64,000 bases of DNA from Carallia brachiata (Eukaryota; Streptophyta; Magnoliopsida; Malpighiales; Rhizophoraceae), in the NCBI GenBank assembly GCA_021464245.1, contig JADCRB010000001.1, positions 6,692,152 to 6,756,151 on the forward strand. The letters are read 5' to 3'. A program made the translations under genes and the position numbers. Under the pieces are notes generated by a model. It was not told the DNA's origin and ran no database searches. It saw nothing but the letters and a program-made list of their open reading frames with translations. Shown here in pieces: positions 36,360-48,541 of the stretch (position 1 is its first letter; every line of letters starts with the position of its first letter).

Positions 36360-37250
36360 AGAAAGAAATTAGTATAAAATTTAGTTGTGGGTCCCATCAA
36401 TTTATAAGATTGTGTGGATAAGGTAAACTAAATAACACATTTATCCACATAATACTTTTATTACTTTTTTTTTTTGTTGATTAGACTTTTATTACTTTGA
36501 TCGTTTGATTATTATTATTTTTTTTTGGGTGCAAACTTTGATTGTTTAATGCTTATATACCAAATGTGGGACTTCGGCGGTGAGAGGGTGGGACACGGTA
36601 GACATAGAGTCATTTAGATTGCTATGGTCTGAACTCTAAGTCATTGTCATTTGTAGCTACAATAGTGAATAGTATGACGTATATAGCACTAATCATTCAT
36701 GTCAGCCCCATAATCCCATTGTCAGATGTCCCAAAATAACTCTTTTTCTCTCTCTGTCTTTGTTCGTTACATCCAGCTTGTTTAGTCTTAGGTGATTAAA
36801 TTTTTAGAGTGTGTTTAGAGTGCAAAGAAATGAGAGGAAAAGAAGGAAAAAGAGGAGAAATAAAAAGAAAATGAAGAGAAAATAAAGTTATTTGAAGTGG
36901 TAGAGAAAGTTGAGAAAAAAAGTAGATGAAAAAAATAAATAGTAATTTGTTAGAGGAAAAATAGAAAGAAAATAAAATTATTTGGAGTGGTAGAAAAATG
37001 TGAGAGAAAAAAGTATGATAAAAGAAAATATGAATAGTAATTTACGAGAGAAAAAGTGAAGAGAAAATAAAATTGTTTAGAGCGGTGTAGAAAGTGAAGA
37101 GAAATAAAAGTGAGAAAAAAAAGTAAATAGTAATAATTATACTTTTCTTTCCCTCTTAATTTTCTTTGCATACCAAACACAACATTATATCGAGGAGATT
37201 ATAAAGATTGTCATATTATGTAATTGAAAATTTTTATGATTTTTTTTACA
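36360..37250. repeat. Segmental duplication S, copy 1 (contains a MITE)
   Basis: Resembles 39520-40240 in the same orientation: ttgtgggtcccatcaat, a gtgtggataagg-like stretch, a gtgagagggtggg block, a cagctt...tta segment and gagattataaagattgtcat. Copy 1 is longer mainly because a MITE (36807-37184) sits inside it. No gene. Confidence 0.75.
36807..37184. mobile_element. Tourist-like MITE with internal tandem repeats
   Basis: 378 bp flanked by a 3-bp TTA duplication (36804-36806 and 37185-37187). Terminal inverted repeats: gagtgtgtttagagtgcaaa and, on the complement of the right end, tgttgtgtttggtatgcaaa. The interior is three tandem units of about 80-90 bp, each with agaaaataaaattatttgga-like and aatagtaattt segments. 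No coding capacity; PIF/Harbinger type by target site and ends. Confidence 0.8.
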
Positions 37251-37439
37251 ATAAAAAATATGTATGATATGCATAGTAGTTATTACTTTATGAGATGTCA
37301 ATGAAATAGCCAATTGACAGTCTCGATCAATATCTTTCATGAAAAAAAATTAAATATTAGAGTTTAACTGGTAAATTTTGAGTCTGAAACAGTTAAACTC
37401 GAAAATACAAAAATAAATTACAAATAAAAATTTAAAAAT

Positions 37440-38120
37440 AAAAGAAAATTTACTTGGGGTCGATCTCCGTAGATCCTCCGATTAGTGTTCCTTTTTTGAC
37501 TCTGTCAAGGGCTGCACGAGCTTGATATTGACAGAAATAATTTCCACAGCTTTATCTTAAATTGGGTAGACTAAAACTGGATCTGATTTAGACGTTTAGA
37601 CTACGGTTAAGAACCGCAGAGACCTGATCTGAACCGATCTGGTTTAATTTCATAGAGGGTCGAAGGGACTTATTCTCGGGTGAGCTGCCTGAACTTTACT
37701 GAAGGCCGTATGAGACTTGATCCTAGTCGGATTTGCAGTAATTTGATATTTTTATATCTATATTATCATAAATTCAGATATAGAGCGATCCGAGAATATA
37801 AATCTAAAAATAATTTTAGAAATAGAAACAACAATTTTTTTGGGACTTATCCTTAAAATATCTCTCAAAAAGGAGTTAGGAGAGTATACTGCAGGGTAAA
37901 AATACGTAAGAAAAGTAGAAATTTTCTTGAGAGATTTTTAAAATTTTCTTTTTCTCTCAAATTTCTGTATTTTTCTGTTTACAGATTTGCTGAATCTCTT
38001 TTGAACTGAGGGGTAAGAGCCTATTTATAGAACTACTTTCCCATGTGAAAATTATATAAGAAAGGAAGAAAATTTTTCTTCCGCGTCAGCGTTGCCAATT
38101 TTGAAATTGGCAACGCCGAC
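37440..38120 (-). other. LTR-like or leader-like promoter block
   Basis: Read on the minus strand there is a palindrome, then a clear TATA box (ctataaataggctc, near 38020-38033), then about 550 bp with no long frame, ending ggagatcgaccccaag. Higher GC than its surroundings. This looks like the promoter and leader of a retroelement, for example a solo LTR, but I found no TG...CA ends, primer site or partner repeat. It could also be the promoter of a lost gene. Confidence 0.35.
38089..38116. repeat. Perfect 28-bp palindrome
   Basis: Arms gcgttgccaattt and aaattggcaacgc are exact reverse complements separated by tg. It lies about 60 bp upstream of the TATA box on the minus strand, so it could be a protein-binding dyad. 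An RNA hairpin is also possible. Confidence 0.9.
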
Positions 38121-39519
38121 AACCAAGATTTGACCTTTTTTTTTTATAAATACGTTTATATAGAGTATTATTAAATTTGAATAAACTTCCTCTCACTCAA
38201 TTATAATATTAATATTTGGCATGCAGTACCATAAACTCAACATAAATCTTCGTTTATCAAAAGAAATAATGGTGAGGGAATTTGAATCTAGGCCGAAGTG
38301 AAAGAAGCATATCGAATACCAATCAAATTACCACTTAAAAGAAATTCTTGTATGACTTGATTGAATTATTTTATGACTTCAATTTTTGCATATCACTAAA
38401 CGTATGTTTTCTTATGATATAAACAAAATTTTTTAATAGTTAGACCACGATGATGTTCTAAATATTTGTTTCGATAGATAAACCCTCCGTGAGAATGGTA
38501 CAGTGATAAATATGAACAGTTAAATATGAATAGAAATAAATGAACATGGACATGGGGAATAGCTCTTTTCTTTATTCTTTTGTCTTTTAGCAATAATAAA
38601 TGTTTGTTCAATCATAAGATGATATAGACTAATTGGCCACAGACCCACAGCTCTTGCACCCAAAAGTGACAATAAAACATTTGTCCGTACTTGTGGAATG
38701 GAAACACGAGTTTCTAATGATAAAGACAGTTTATGAGGATAAAGACATTGAGTTTCAAATGATAAAGTCTCTTCTTACAGTGTGCTGTGTCTTCCAACAA
38801 CTGCTACAGAGCTACAGGACTCCAAAGAGACAAGACAAAGTACCCATTTTCCATGTACGCGGAAAATCACTACAACAAATTCAAACGGTCAATGTACGTT
38901 GTCACCAAATTCTTTTTTTCAGTTTTATTAGGTAGACGTGGATATTAGGGCGCACAAAAAATGCATAGTTTGTTAAACGTTATTAAATAATTTTTTGAAG
39001 GAAAAAAGTTGAGGATCAAAAGCACATAACTTGAAGAAGTATTTAAGATATAACAAATTTTTTAAATAAAAAATAAAGTGATAATTTATTATATTATATT
39101 TTATCAACGCAATTATAAATATGATAATTTGTTGCATTCTAAACACTTCTTTTAATTATTTGTCTTTGACCATCTACTTATTTTTATTTTTAAATTTAAT
39201 ACATTTTTTATAATTCAATAGTTCACATCACTTTAATATTCACCATTATTTATTGTCATAAAATCTTTTTTTTTTCAAGTCCTTGATGGTTGCATAACAG
39301 CATTCACTCTAAATTTGGCTGAACAGTCCAAACTATGCACGACCATTGTCTGCCACAGTTGTCTTATTAAAAAATCCAAACCACGAGCATCCAAATTTGT
39401 CTATATTTCAATTGTTATGCCTCAATGAGATTTATTATTATGATTTTTTTATGTTGATGTTTCATCTCTAACAAGCATAACATGGAAATTTTCACATTCA
39501 AAACATCAATTAGGGGCGA
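38121..39519. other. AT-rich spacer
   Basis: No gene supported. One plus-strand frame near 38633-38935 is open for 100 codons but begins at a non-ATG codon and matches no family known to me. No structural repeats seen. Confidence 0.4.
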
Positions 39520-40240
39520 GGAATTGTAACAAAAACTAGTTGTGGGGTCCATCAATCTACCAATCTCGTTAAGGTTGTGTGAATAAGTTGCACAAAATGA
39601 CAAATTTATCCTCCTACATTCATTTAAATTATGAAAATGTTACCGCACCACTTAAGAAAATTTATTCAAGAATTTTGTTCGAATGTAATAGTACTCTAAG
39701 TTTTGACAATATTGTTATATTTTTTGTAATAAAAAATAAAAATGCATGAAAATATTTTTAAGTTATAAAAAATAAAAATATTATTATAAAAAATAAATAC
39801 ATCGTTATTTTTAGATAAAATTTTTAAATAAATTCATCCGACACTAATAAAATGAAGTGCGCTTTAATTATTGGTTGTGTTTACATGCCAAATGCGTGGT
39901 TTGGTGGTAAGAGGGTGGGGTGTGGACACGCAGACTGCTGTGGTGGTCAGAATGCTGTGCCGGACTGCCAGTGTTGCTTTTCCTGATCTTCATTGATTTG
40001 CAGCAGCCAAACCGTTAGACGTACATGCCTCATGGTCATATCATAACCATAATCTCTCGTCTTTTTCTTTTGTTTGTACCCCCAGCCTCCTCCTTTTGCG
40101 TACCATAATAACTCCCTATTCCTTTGGTTTTCATGGTTTTGTTCAACACAGCTAATCTTTTTAGCCTTTTTCATGATTAGATCCTGGATCGAGAAGATCA
40201 TAAAAATTGACATATTAAATTATGTAATCTGAGATTCTTT
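39520..40240. repeat. Segmental duplication S, copy 2 (no MITE)
   Basis: Counterpart of 36360-37250. Where copy 1 has the 378-bp MITE between cagcttg...tta and tatcgaggag, this copy continues directly through gattagatcctggatcgaga, so it represents the empty site. Confidence 0.7.
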
Positions 40241-41186
40241 TAGGATTAATTAAATATGAAGTTTTTTTTTTTGCCGCATTTTAAAGTCTAAGTAGGCCTA
40301 CATTGTTTATGACATAGACTCAATTCAAGTTATTAATGGACGTGTTGATTTAATTGCTGATGCATCTGCTAACGATAGGATAATTGAACTTTATTAATGA
40401 TCAACATTTATTCACTTAAATGGCTGTTTTTTTTTTTATAGTGACAATTATGAAGTACAATTAATGAATAATATCTATCAAATTTAAACCTGATTTGTTT
40501 TAAAAAAAAATCTTTTTGACGAATCATCTTTGAACATAATTGTACACTATTCCATAATTAGTTAATTGTTGTTTCGAGTTTTGGGTAAAACAAATATAAT
40601 TGCCAGTTAAAAAAAAATAAGTGAACTTGTTTTTTCTAACAAAATGCAATAGAGTCATAGCTTTTTCAATTAAATTTATAGACAGAAAAATTGAATACGT
40701 CAACCAAAAAATTGCAGTTAATGAAGTTAAGTATCTAGAAATTAGAAAATAAAAGTCAGTATACCTTTTTTTCTCCCTAAAGAACACATTATTTCTTTAT
40801 ATTTATTGCCAATAATAACTTTCATTCTGCACCCCATAAGCCATATACTATTAACAAAGTTTGTGCACTGGGACTAGAAGTCCGGACAAAGTGTCCGAAC
40901 GTTACTAGAAAATTATAACTGACAAGTGCAACCAAGTTAACTTTTTTAGGGAATTGTTTTCTTCAAAGATTTTTTTTTTGTTTTAGCGTATATTATGTAA
41001 AATCTACACCTTAAATTCTATAGTAACATCTATCTAATTTTAGATTTTAGTTTCATAATTTTTTTTTACACATTTTTTCAATATATTATGTTAAAAATGT
41101 AACCTGTTGCATTTTTAGAAGTGTCCAAACAATTTGTACGAGACACATAGTCTGGTGCACAATCTTTGCTCATAGTATTATCAGTG
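40241..41186. other. AT-rich spacer
   Basis: No gene or repeat recognised. Several poly-T and poly-A runs. Confidence 0.4.
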
Positions 41187-41195
41187 GAGCTGATC

Positions 41196-41522
41196 CTTTT
41201 TTTTTTTTTTTTTCACAGAAAACTGAGTTCATACTTCATTGATTGGTAAGGTCTTTCCAAAGAAGACTACAAAGATCATCGGGAAGGTTATCCACTCAAT
41301 CCATCGGACACAAATTCAACCTGATTGTTGGCAACCCAATCCATTGATAAATTGGCTTTCCTACAAATTAAACGCATAGAGATAGAAGGCAAGTTTGCCA
41401 AAATAGACAAAATATCCCCTAGTATGACTTTACCCACGGCCAATTCAGAGTCGACCCTTGCAGTCCATCCACAAGCTGTTTTGAGTCCGTTTCTATCATG
41501 GTGTTGGAGAGACCTCTTGATT
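41196..41522 (-). mobile_element. 5'-truncated LINE with poly(A) and target duplication
   Basis: On the minus strand this encodes the end of an L1-type ORF2 RNase H domain: IETDSKQLVDGLQG with the catalytic Asp region, then after a frame change VILGDILSILANLPSISM, WVANN and DGLSG, and after another shift NLPDDLCSLL...LTNQ followed by a stop. A short 3' UTR and a 17-base A tail follow (T-run 41197-41213). The insertion is bordered by gagctgatc at 41187-41195 and 41523-41531, a typical target-site duplication. Dead copy. Confidence 0.87.
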
Positions 41523-41531
41523 GAGCTGATC

Positions 41532-44400
41532 TTAAGTAGTAGCAAAACTTGGTACAAGCATTGCCATTTTTTTTTTATGTGAAGCAGTCATTCTTCCTCG
41601 TGGCAATTGTTTCTCACATCCCTTTGAAGTTTGTTCCTTTCAAGTTTATCCTTTCAAGTTTCAACTAGTTACTGCCAAAACTTGTTAATTCCACAATTCT
41701 TTTTCATGCACAGGAAGAGAGGGACCCCACAAACAAGAGGTCAGTGGTGGCTTCATTTTGGTTTGTTCTATGTTGTTTTGACATACAAAAAGTGGGTCTT
41801 CCACCAAAAAAAGACATATGAAGAGTCTCTCTCTCTCTCTCTCGCTCTCTTTTTATTATATTCAATTAGTCATTTTTCTTTTTTATATAATGTTCAGTAT
41901 TATATTTTTTTTGGAGTAATCTTCAGCATTATGTTTTAATATTGATGGAGAAATGGATGCAACAATTTTGCATATAAAAAGCAACCTTCGGACTTTAAAA
42001 CTGATGGTATGCAATAATTTTTACACAAAATAGGCAAAAGTTTGACTTTATTGACTGACTGATGGCTAATGGAAAAAAAAATAGAAAATTTTGTGACAGT
42101 AGATATTAGGTCACAATAAATATGTAGTAATATAAATTATTAAATTTTAAAAAATAAATTAAATTTTAAAATAAATAAATTATTTATTATTATCGAACAT
42201 ATTGAACTATTCGATTGGTTTCTCCATTTGATTTATATGCCCCTTGAATTCTTCTTCTCCCGATGTGGGAGTTCTTTCTCCAACAATCAGACTAATGTAA
42301 TGGTTGATTATGGACAACCCTTTTGGTTTTTGCTACTACAAATCTGTCTTTTGTCCACAATCGTCGGAATTAAATGATTTCGACCACTAGAATGCTTAGA
42401 TTGTCTTTGTACTTGAAAGAGATTGTACCTACAATTGCCTATTCCCATGTTTTTTATTTTGTGGTTGGTCGCGGTCAACACAGAATTTGGCATCCGTTTC
42501 ACGGATGTCAAGGTTGTCTTCCCGCCTACAACTAGCCGTGCAACGGACAATTTATGACCACTTTTCCTTTTTTTTTCATTCTAATGTTGGAATTATGTAC
42601 AATGCGTGCTATAAGATTATATAATGCTTGACGGATGTTGGACAACTCAAAAGAGTTATCCTATGGTAATTATTGTTTCCCTTCTAATTGCAGATAAACA
42701 AGGTAAAGCCTAAGAACTTTGATGTCAATTTTGCTGTATGGCAACTGTAATAGGCTCCTCTACTTCCAAGGGTGGCAAGTGCTAGAATGAAAACAAGAGC
42801 AGTGCAGAAGACAGTAAAAAAGAAATAAGAAAAATGTAAAATGTTGCCTGCAAGAATTTGGCGTATGGTATTATTTACTGAATAATTATTTAAAAAAAAT
42901 GTCTAGCGTTATTTGGGCTTAATTTCTTAAATCAGTCCTAAAAATTGAGAGGGATAAATTTAATGAGTTGAAATTTGAGAATTTTACTTTATTTTCTTGT
43001 CAACCAAACAGAAGTCTTCCGTCGTATATTTTTTGCTGTAAAACTTCTATTTCCAGTTACGGAAATATTTTGATTTTCCTTGAAAGAAAAAGGGTTTAAT
43101 TGACAAAAAATGTTGATCCATAGCATTCCATGCAACCAAATTTTATGATTCTTTACTGTAACTAATCTGAAGGATACTGAATAGGAAAAAGTTAACGCAA
43201 CTTGAAAATTGGCCCTGCTATTAATACAGACGAGATATTGGATCTTTAAATTATTAGTTCTACTTGTCACTTGTTGGGTATAGTTAAGTCAATTCTTATT
43301 TAATAAATCAATAATACAAACAAATATATATTAATCCAACTAATTTCTTAGTCCGCTAGTTGCGCGGAATGGATTATTTAATTTATGATTGGTAGAAACA
43401 CAATGCTAAAAAGAACAAAACTATTGGTTTAAAACCTATGAACCCAACTAGAAGATGCTTGAGCTCAAAATTCCATAATTATTTAATTTTGTGGAAGGTA
43501 AAATTGAAATTGTGTATATTTAATATTTTCTCAACGAAAGTCTTTGCCTTTTATTTATTTATTTTTTAATTTGTTCTCATTTTGGCGGACTTAGGGTGTA
43601 GTGATTGTATTGATAAAAATTCTTTTACTATCTAGATAAAATACTCAATAAAAATATTAAAATATTTAAAATTTGATTTTGAAGGTTAGAGAAGTGGTTA
43701 AATTAATAAAAAGTCTACTATTTGGAAAGTCTACTATAAATTAATAAAATACTCAATAAAAATATTTAAAAAAATTTCAAACCTACTTTTTAAGATTTTG
43801 GCATCTAAGTAAAAAATACCTCCAAAATCAATGTGAATAAAACTTATATATATTTTTTCACTTTTTAATATAATTGTAAGTGTAGCCCGAAAAAACAAAA
43901 TCCTTTTTAGGTTAGAATTCGCTCAGATACAAACTGGCGCTTTGGATTTAGTTACTTGGTTAGATAAAAGCATAAGACCCATCCAAACTTGGGATTACTG
44001 GTTCTTGAGTCAAAGGAATCGATTTTTTAAAAGAACAAAGATAGTGCATCGGACGATATAACTAGGAAATTATCTGCATATTTCTACAAAGTGCAACGAC
44101 TTATATTTTTAAAGTAATTATATTTAAAAAATATGAAATAAAAAGTTATAAAATTAAAGCTTAAAATTAAATAAGTAATTATAAAATTTAAAGTATAAAT
44201 TCCGCAAATATACCCAAAAATAAAATAATAATAATAATAAACAAAAAATTTCTTCAAGAAAATCAATCCGAATCCACTTAAAATAAAGCAAGTTGTATTT
44301 TTTAGAAATATCCGGACAAGCATCCGGATACTCCCTTCCGGTGCACATGCTTTTGTGTTTTTTAAACTATGATCAAACGTAATAAAAAGTAACAATACTC
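41532..44400. other. Spacer with CT microsatellite
   Basis: No supported gene in nearly 3 kb. A CT repeat lies at 41825-41850. Around 42240-42560 the composition is less AT-rich, but all frames are short. No structural repeat recognised. Confidence 0.4.
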
Positions 44401-44403
44401 TAA

Positions 44404-44677
44404 GGGTGTGTTTGTTTCTTGTAAAATATTTTACAGGAAAAAATTTTACAAGTTTTTCGGCATTTGTTTCACGAAAAATATTTTATATAGGCAAAATTTG
44501 GGGAAAATTTTTAAATTTTCAGGTAAAATAACTTCTCTTTTGCTGAAGTTATTTTTAGGAAAAATATAAATTGTACTATAAGTAAGTGATAAAGGAAAAT
44601 CATTATTTTCACTGCAAACATTTTCTCCTACAAATATTTTATAAATGTAAATTATTTTACAGCAAACAAACGGACCC
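44404..44677. mobile_element. Tourist-like MITE, complete
   Basis: 274 bp with TAA on both sides (44401-44403, 44678-44680). Terminal inverted repeats: gggtgtgtttgtttcttgta and, on the complement of the right end, gggtccgtttgtttgctgta; both continue into aaaatatttta-like sequence. Related copies at 33163-33387 and 33388-34035. Non-coding; PIF/Harbinger type. Confidence 0.88.
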
Positions 44678-44680
44678 TAA

Positions 44681-45204
44681 ATATCTGTTGGTTGTATGCT
44701 GTTGTCTCCTCTTTGAAGACCTGTAGGTTGCCGTTGGCAAAGGTTGGAAGACATACTCTTAAGGGAGTCAAGCCGAAGGATAGTTTTGGATATTACCATT
44801 CCTACCAGAGAAACTCTTCAAACAATATGTCACCACAAAAAATTTGACCCAACAGCTTTACTGAGATAATTTCATTGAGCAATTAGTTGCAACAGAAGAG
44901 TTTACCTACAAAACAACTCAGGGAGGTAACATACTTCGCAGATTGTCTATGCAATCAACGGCCCTTTGAGCAAAATCCAAGAGAATAACCGTGAAGCACT
45001 ACCCAAATATATTCATAATCTTAAACTAGATACTCCTCTTAATACATGCACACTTCCAGCAATAGGATGAAAATGAAAAGAGGTCGATGTCTTTCAACCA
45101 ACTCCACGATCACTGCTTAATTTTAAACTAGATATTTCCCTGAATATATTCATACTTCCAACATTAGGATGAAAACAAAAGAGGTTGCCGAATGCCGACC
45201 ATCA
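44681..45204. other. 3' flank of DUF3615 gene
   Basis: Downstream of the stop codon, so at least partly 3' UTR. Two similar stretches, near 45020-45075 and 45125-45180 (ttaaactagata, then attaggatgaaaa), form a short direct repeat. Confidence 0.45.
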
Positions 45205-48200
45205 TTAGCCCATGGCACTACCGTTGGCAGGAAGAGAGCCCTTGTATCCATCCATTGGGTGCAAAAGTTTAAATTTACGTCCACCACAGCCACAATATCG
45301 ACAGCCATGGTCACCTGCAAAACCATATAATTATTATATACAACTAGGCAAATATACAATACCCTCCAAGCATTCTAGTGGTTGACAATGTCTGATTCCA
45401 AAGATTCTGGATGCAAACAAGTAAATGACACAAGGATTTTATATGCTCGATAAGAGCAAGAGCATAGAATTAGGGAATTGTATGCTTTCACGCTTCTGCA
45501 TTCCCTGAATACTGAGTTCACAGCAATAGTGAAAGGTATTTTACAAGAGAATAATTAGTTAAGATACATGGAAAGTCAAATGTGGCATTTTCTCTGCATA
45601 TCAATACAAAATATTGCATCATTAAACACCGTACAGAATGAAAACTAACAAGCCTAACGCAAAGAATTTAGGAGACCTACACAATCGAAAAAATAAATTG
45701 TAATAATTAGCACAACCAGACATCGATTCAGTTATCTTGACAAGTAGAATATGAGGCTCAAAGGGGCAACACTAGCTATCTCAGGGTCTGCCCACAAGCA
45801 ATTCCTCATCAACTAAAAGGAAAAAAATTGCCTTGTGCTCCACAGAAATCTAGTGACAGGTGTGACCTTTTAGATCAACAGCTACTTTGACAAATAAAAT
45901 AAATTACAGTTGTGCAAATTGCATGGTCATTAATGCTGTCGTTTGCATGAAATTATAAATTAAGGATAGCTAATATCAAATAAACCATTCACACAACATC
46001 AACTGAAACTTCTACAAACTACCATCAAATGGAACAAATCATTAATATGCAAGAAGAGAGGGTCTTTTTTTGGGGGGTGTGGGGGGGGGGGGGGGGGAGG
46101 ATTCAATCACAACATGGAAACCTTGCCATTTCTTCAGTTAAGAAGAGAAGGATACGGGTAGATACCAAAATCACTTGGTTCCAAGATGGTGCATAGAGTG
46201 GCTTTCTTCCGTCTTTTCACCATGCATAATTCGGCAAAAAAGAGCTTTGGAGAGGAATCACCGCGGTCAGCATTTCTGGGTTTGGCCTTGAAATTGGCAT
46301 GAAAATAGAAGCCACAAGGACGTTCGGCATAAAAAAATCCATTTGACACTGTGGCCTTCACAAGTACAAAATCCTTCTTCTGTAAGACACAAGAAAGTAA
46401 CTAATAGTGAAAAATGCTAACAAAATACAACAACGAGGAAGCAAAAGAATGGGAACAAAATGAGAAGATAAGACAATGACAGAAGAACACAAAGCAAAGG
46501 AAAAGAAGGAAACAAACAAACCATTTTTTTATTATAGTAAGCTAGAGCTGTTTCTGCACACACAGTTTTTTGCGTACGTGTATTCCTTTGTTTTTTCCTC
46601 TCCTGTGCTGGTCTTCTTGGAGGCCTAGGAGCATGACACATGTCATAGATATTGAAGTAGTCCTTTTCAAAGTCAAAAATTCCATCTGAGTTAGCAAGAG
46701 GATGAAGATGTGGGAGGCCTTGTGACACCAGCAAAAGTGAAACCTCCCTGGAATTCCTGGGCTGGATGACAGATTTTTTTACCCACAGACTGGCAAAAAA
46801 TACAACGGATGCCTCCTGAAAAGTAATAACTTGGTCAAAGAGTAAATGAATGTTACCAGAGACTTACGCCTCCTAGCTTGGCAGCAACACTGAATATTTT
46901 GCAAATTAAAGAACTTAAGTAATTAAAGATCAACAGATTCCTGACTTGGGCAAATATAATCATCCAACAATTACAATAATGGCGTTATATTAGTAAAAAT
47001 AACGACGAAATCTGTGTATATGTATGCCAAATACATACTTACCAGTAGCTGCGGACATTTAATGGCAATTTTAATGAGTATCTAAGGTCGGTCACATGAA
47101 CGCAAGTGTCGAACATGCATCAAAAACAAAAATAAATGCGCACTGGAAATGTTTTTGCTTAAATGGTCAATGTCATATAAGAAAAGATGAAAACAGAAGC
47201 AAGAAATAAAAGGAAAGATGCATTGAAACAAACGAGAGAGAAGGGAGGAAGAAAAAGAGGGATGGAGAAAGGGGGGGTGAGAGAAAGAAATAGAGAGCTA
47301 TAATTTAAACCAGCAAAAAATGGGGGAAGAGTACCAGAATCATCTGAGTCCAAAGCAACACAAGTGGTTACTTTCATTTTGTTTGGTTTCCTGAGGTTCA
47401 ACTCAGCGAAAAAGCGAAGATTTGCAGAGGGATCGGTGCAATCAGCATCTCGGGGTTTAGCCTCAAAGTTGATGTGATACCAGATACCACCGCAAACAAG
47501 CGAATTCAAGTCCACAACCTTCACAAGCACAAAATCCGTATCCTAGGACAATAAAGATTAAGACAGCTCATCATACTCATTACAAGCATAAAGATGGGGG
47601 CGGGCATACAGCTCTAAGACCTAAGAGGGAGTGGAGACAGGGAAGAAACTGAAGAAGCAAAAGAAACAGGCAAAAACAGAAGAATGGAAAAGGAAATGAT
47701 AGAAGAGACCTCATTTTTTTGGTTGTAGTGAACCAATGCAGCTTCTGCACATTTATTAGGCAGCTGGTCAGCTACTTCCTGTGCTTCTCTAATGCGATCT
47801 GAAGGTGTAACTACTGGAATGAGGTCTCCTAGGAAGAAATCTAAGTCCCTCATGAAGGTCTTGTTATCGAAGTTGCCATTTGGCAGAATATAGGGCCCCC
47901 ATTTCGCTGGAATACTGAATTTTTAACAAACGAGGCAAAAAATATTCGCAAACAGTGAACAGAGAATAATAATAATACCATAGAGATGATGACAATGATG
48001 AGGAGGCTGAACTAAGATTAAAGAAATTAGGGGATTATACCGAGAAGGATGTATGAACCATTTACGAGAGGATTTGAACTTGGAGCGTACACGGGTGGAG
48101 TAGCGCGAAGGTCGTACAAGCCATCCATCCACAGGTTTCCCATTAGTATTTACCTTCAGCCACCTCCAACAACCAAAAACCAAAAGATAATATAATTAAG

Positions 48201-48541
48201 ATTGCTATGGAAAATGATAATAAAAATGCATACAAGAAGACATTCCAAGAATTTGAAACCAAAAATTAACCAAAATAAGTCATTAAAAAAAAAAGAAAAA
48301 AAATCGGCAACTTAAAAAACCCTAACCCTAAAGCCCCCACAATTCCGAAGCCAGATCAAGAAATTTGAAATATAAACAGCTTAGCTCATATTAATTAATT
48401 AACTTTTTACCAGGGAATCTGCTGCACCTTCGTCTTCTTCTTCATCGTCTTAGTCTTAGTCTTCGTCTTCGTCTTGGGTTCGGTTTTGTGGACATCGCGA
48501 GATCTCAGACCATAGATAACGCCGTCGTCTCCTAATGCCAT
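45205..48541 (-). CDS. DUF3615 protein with two tandem modules and CxxC...HP fingers
   Basis: Seven exons: 48411-48541, 48041-48163, 47710-47914, 47335-47542, 46522-46815, 46166-46379 and 45205-45314. It starts MALGDDGVIYGLRSRD, followed by a Lys/Thr-rich basic stretch that could be a nuclear signal. Module 1: NKCAEAALVHYNQ, then FVLVKVV, INFEAKPRDADC, RFFAELNL and a phase-1 intron into RCIFCQSVGKKICHP. Module 2 repeats this: VCAETALAYYNKK, FVLVKAT, ANFKAKPRNAD, LFFAELC, TLCTILEPSDFG, then CRYCGCGGRKFKLLHP and a stop. Intron positions and phases repeat with the modules, so the gene arose by internal duplication. Function is unknown for this plant family; the C-C-H pattern suggests metal or nucleic-acid binding, which is inference. 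In exon 5 the finger frame and the module-2 frame differ by one base (between about 46690 and 46735), so a single-base indel is present. The start fits the first ATG of exon 1. Confidence 0.78.
46072..46100. repeat. Long G run (G6TGTG17AGG)
   Basis: Seventeen consecutive G, preceded by six more, inside the last intron of the DUF3615 gene (C-run on the sense strand). Very unusual in this AT-rich sequence; its length may be an assembly artefact, and it could form a G-quadruplex. Confidence 0.95.

Noticed and set aside
41325..41582. Plus-strand ORF opposite the LINE fragment
   Set aside because: It is the antisense shadow of the RNase H region.
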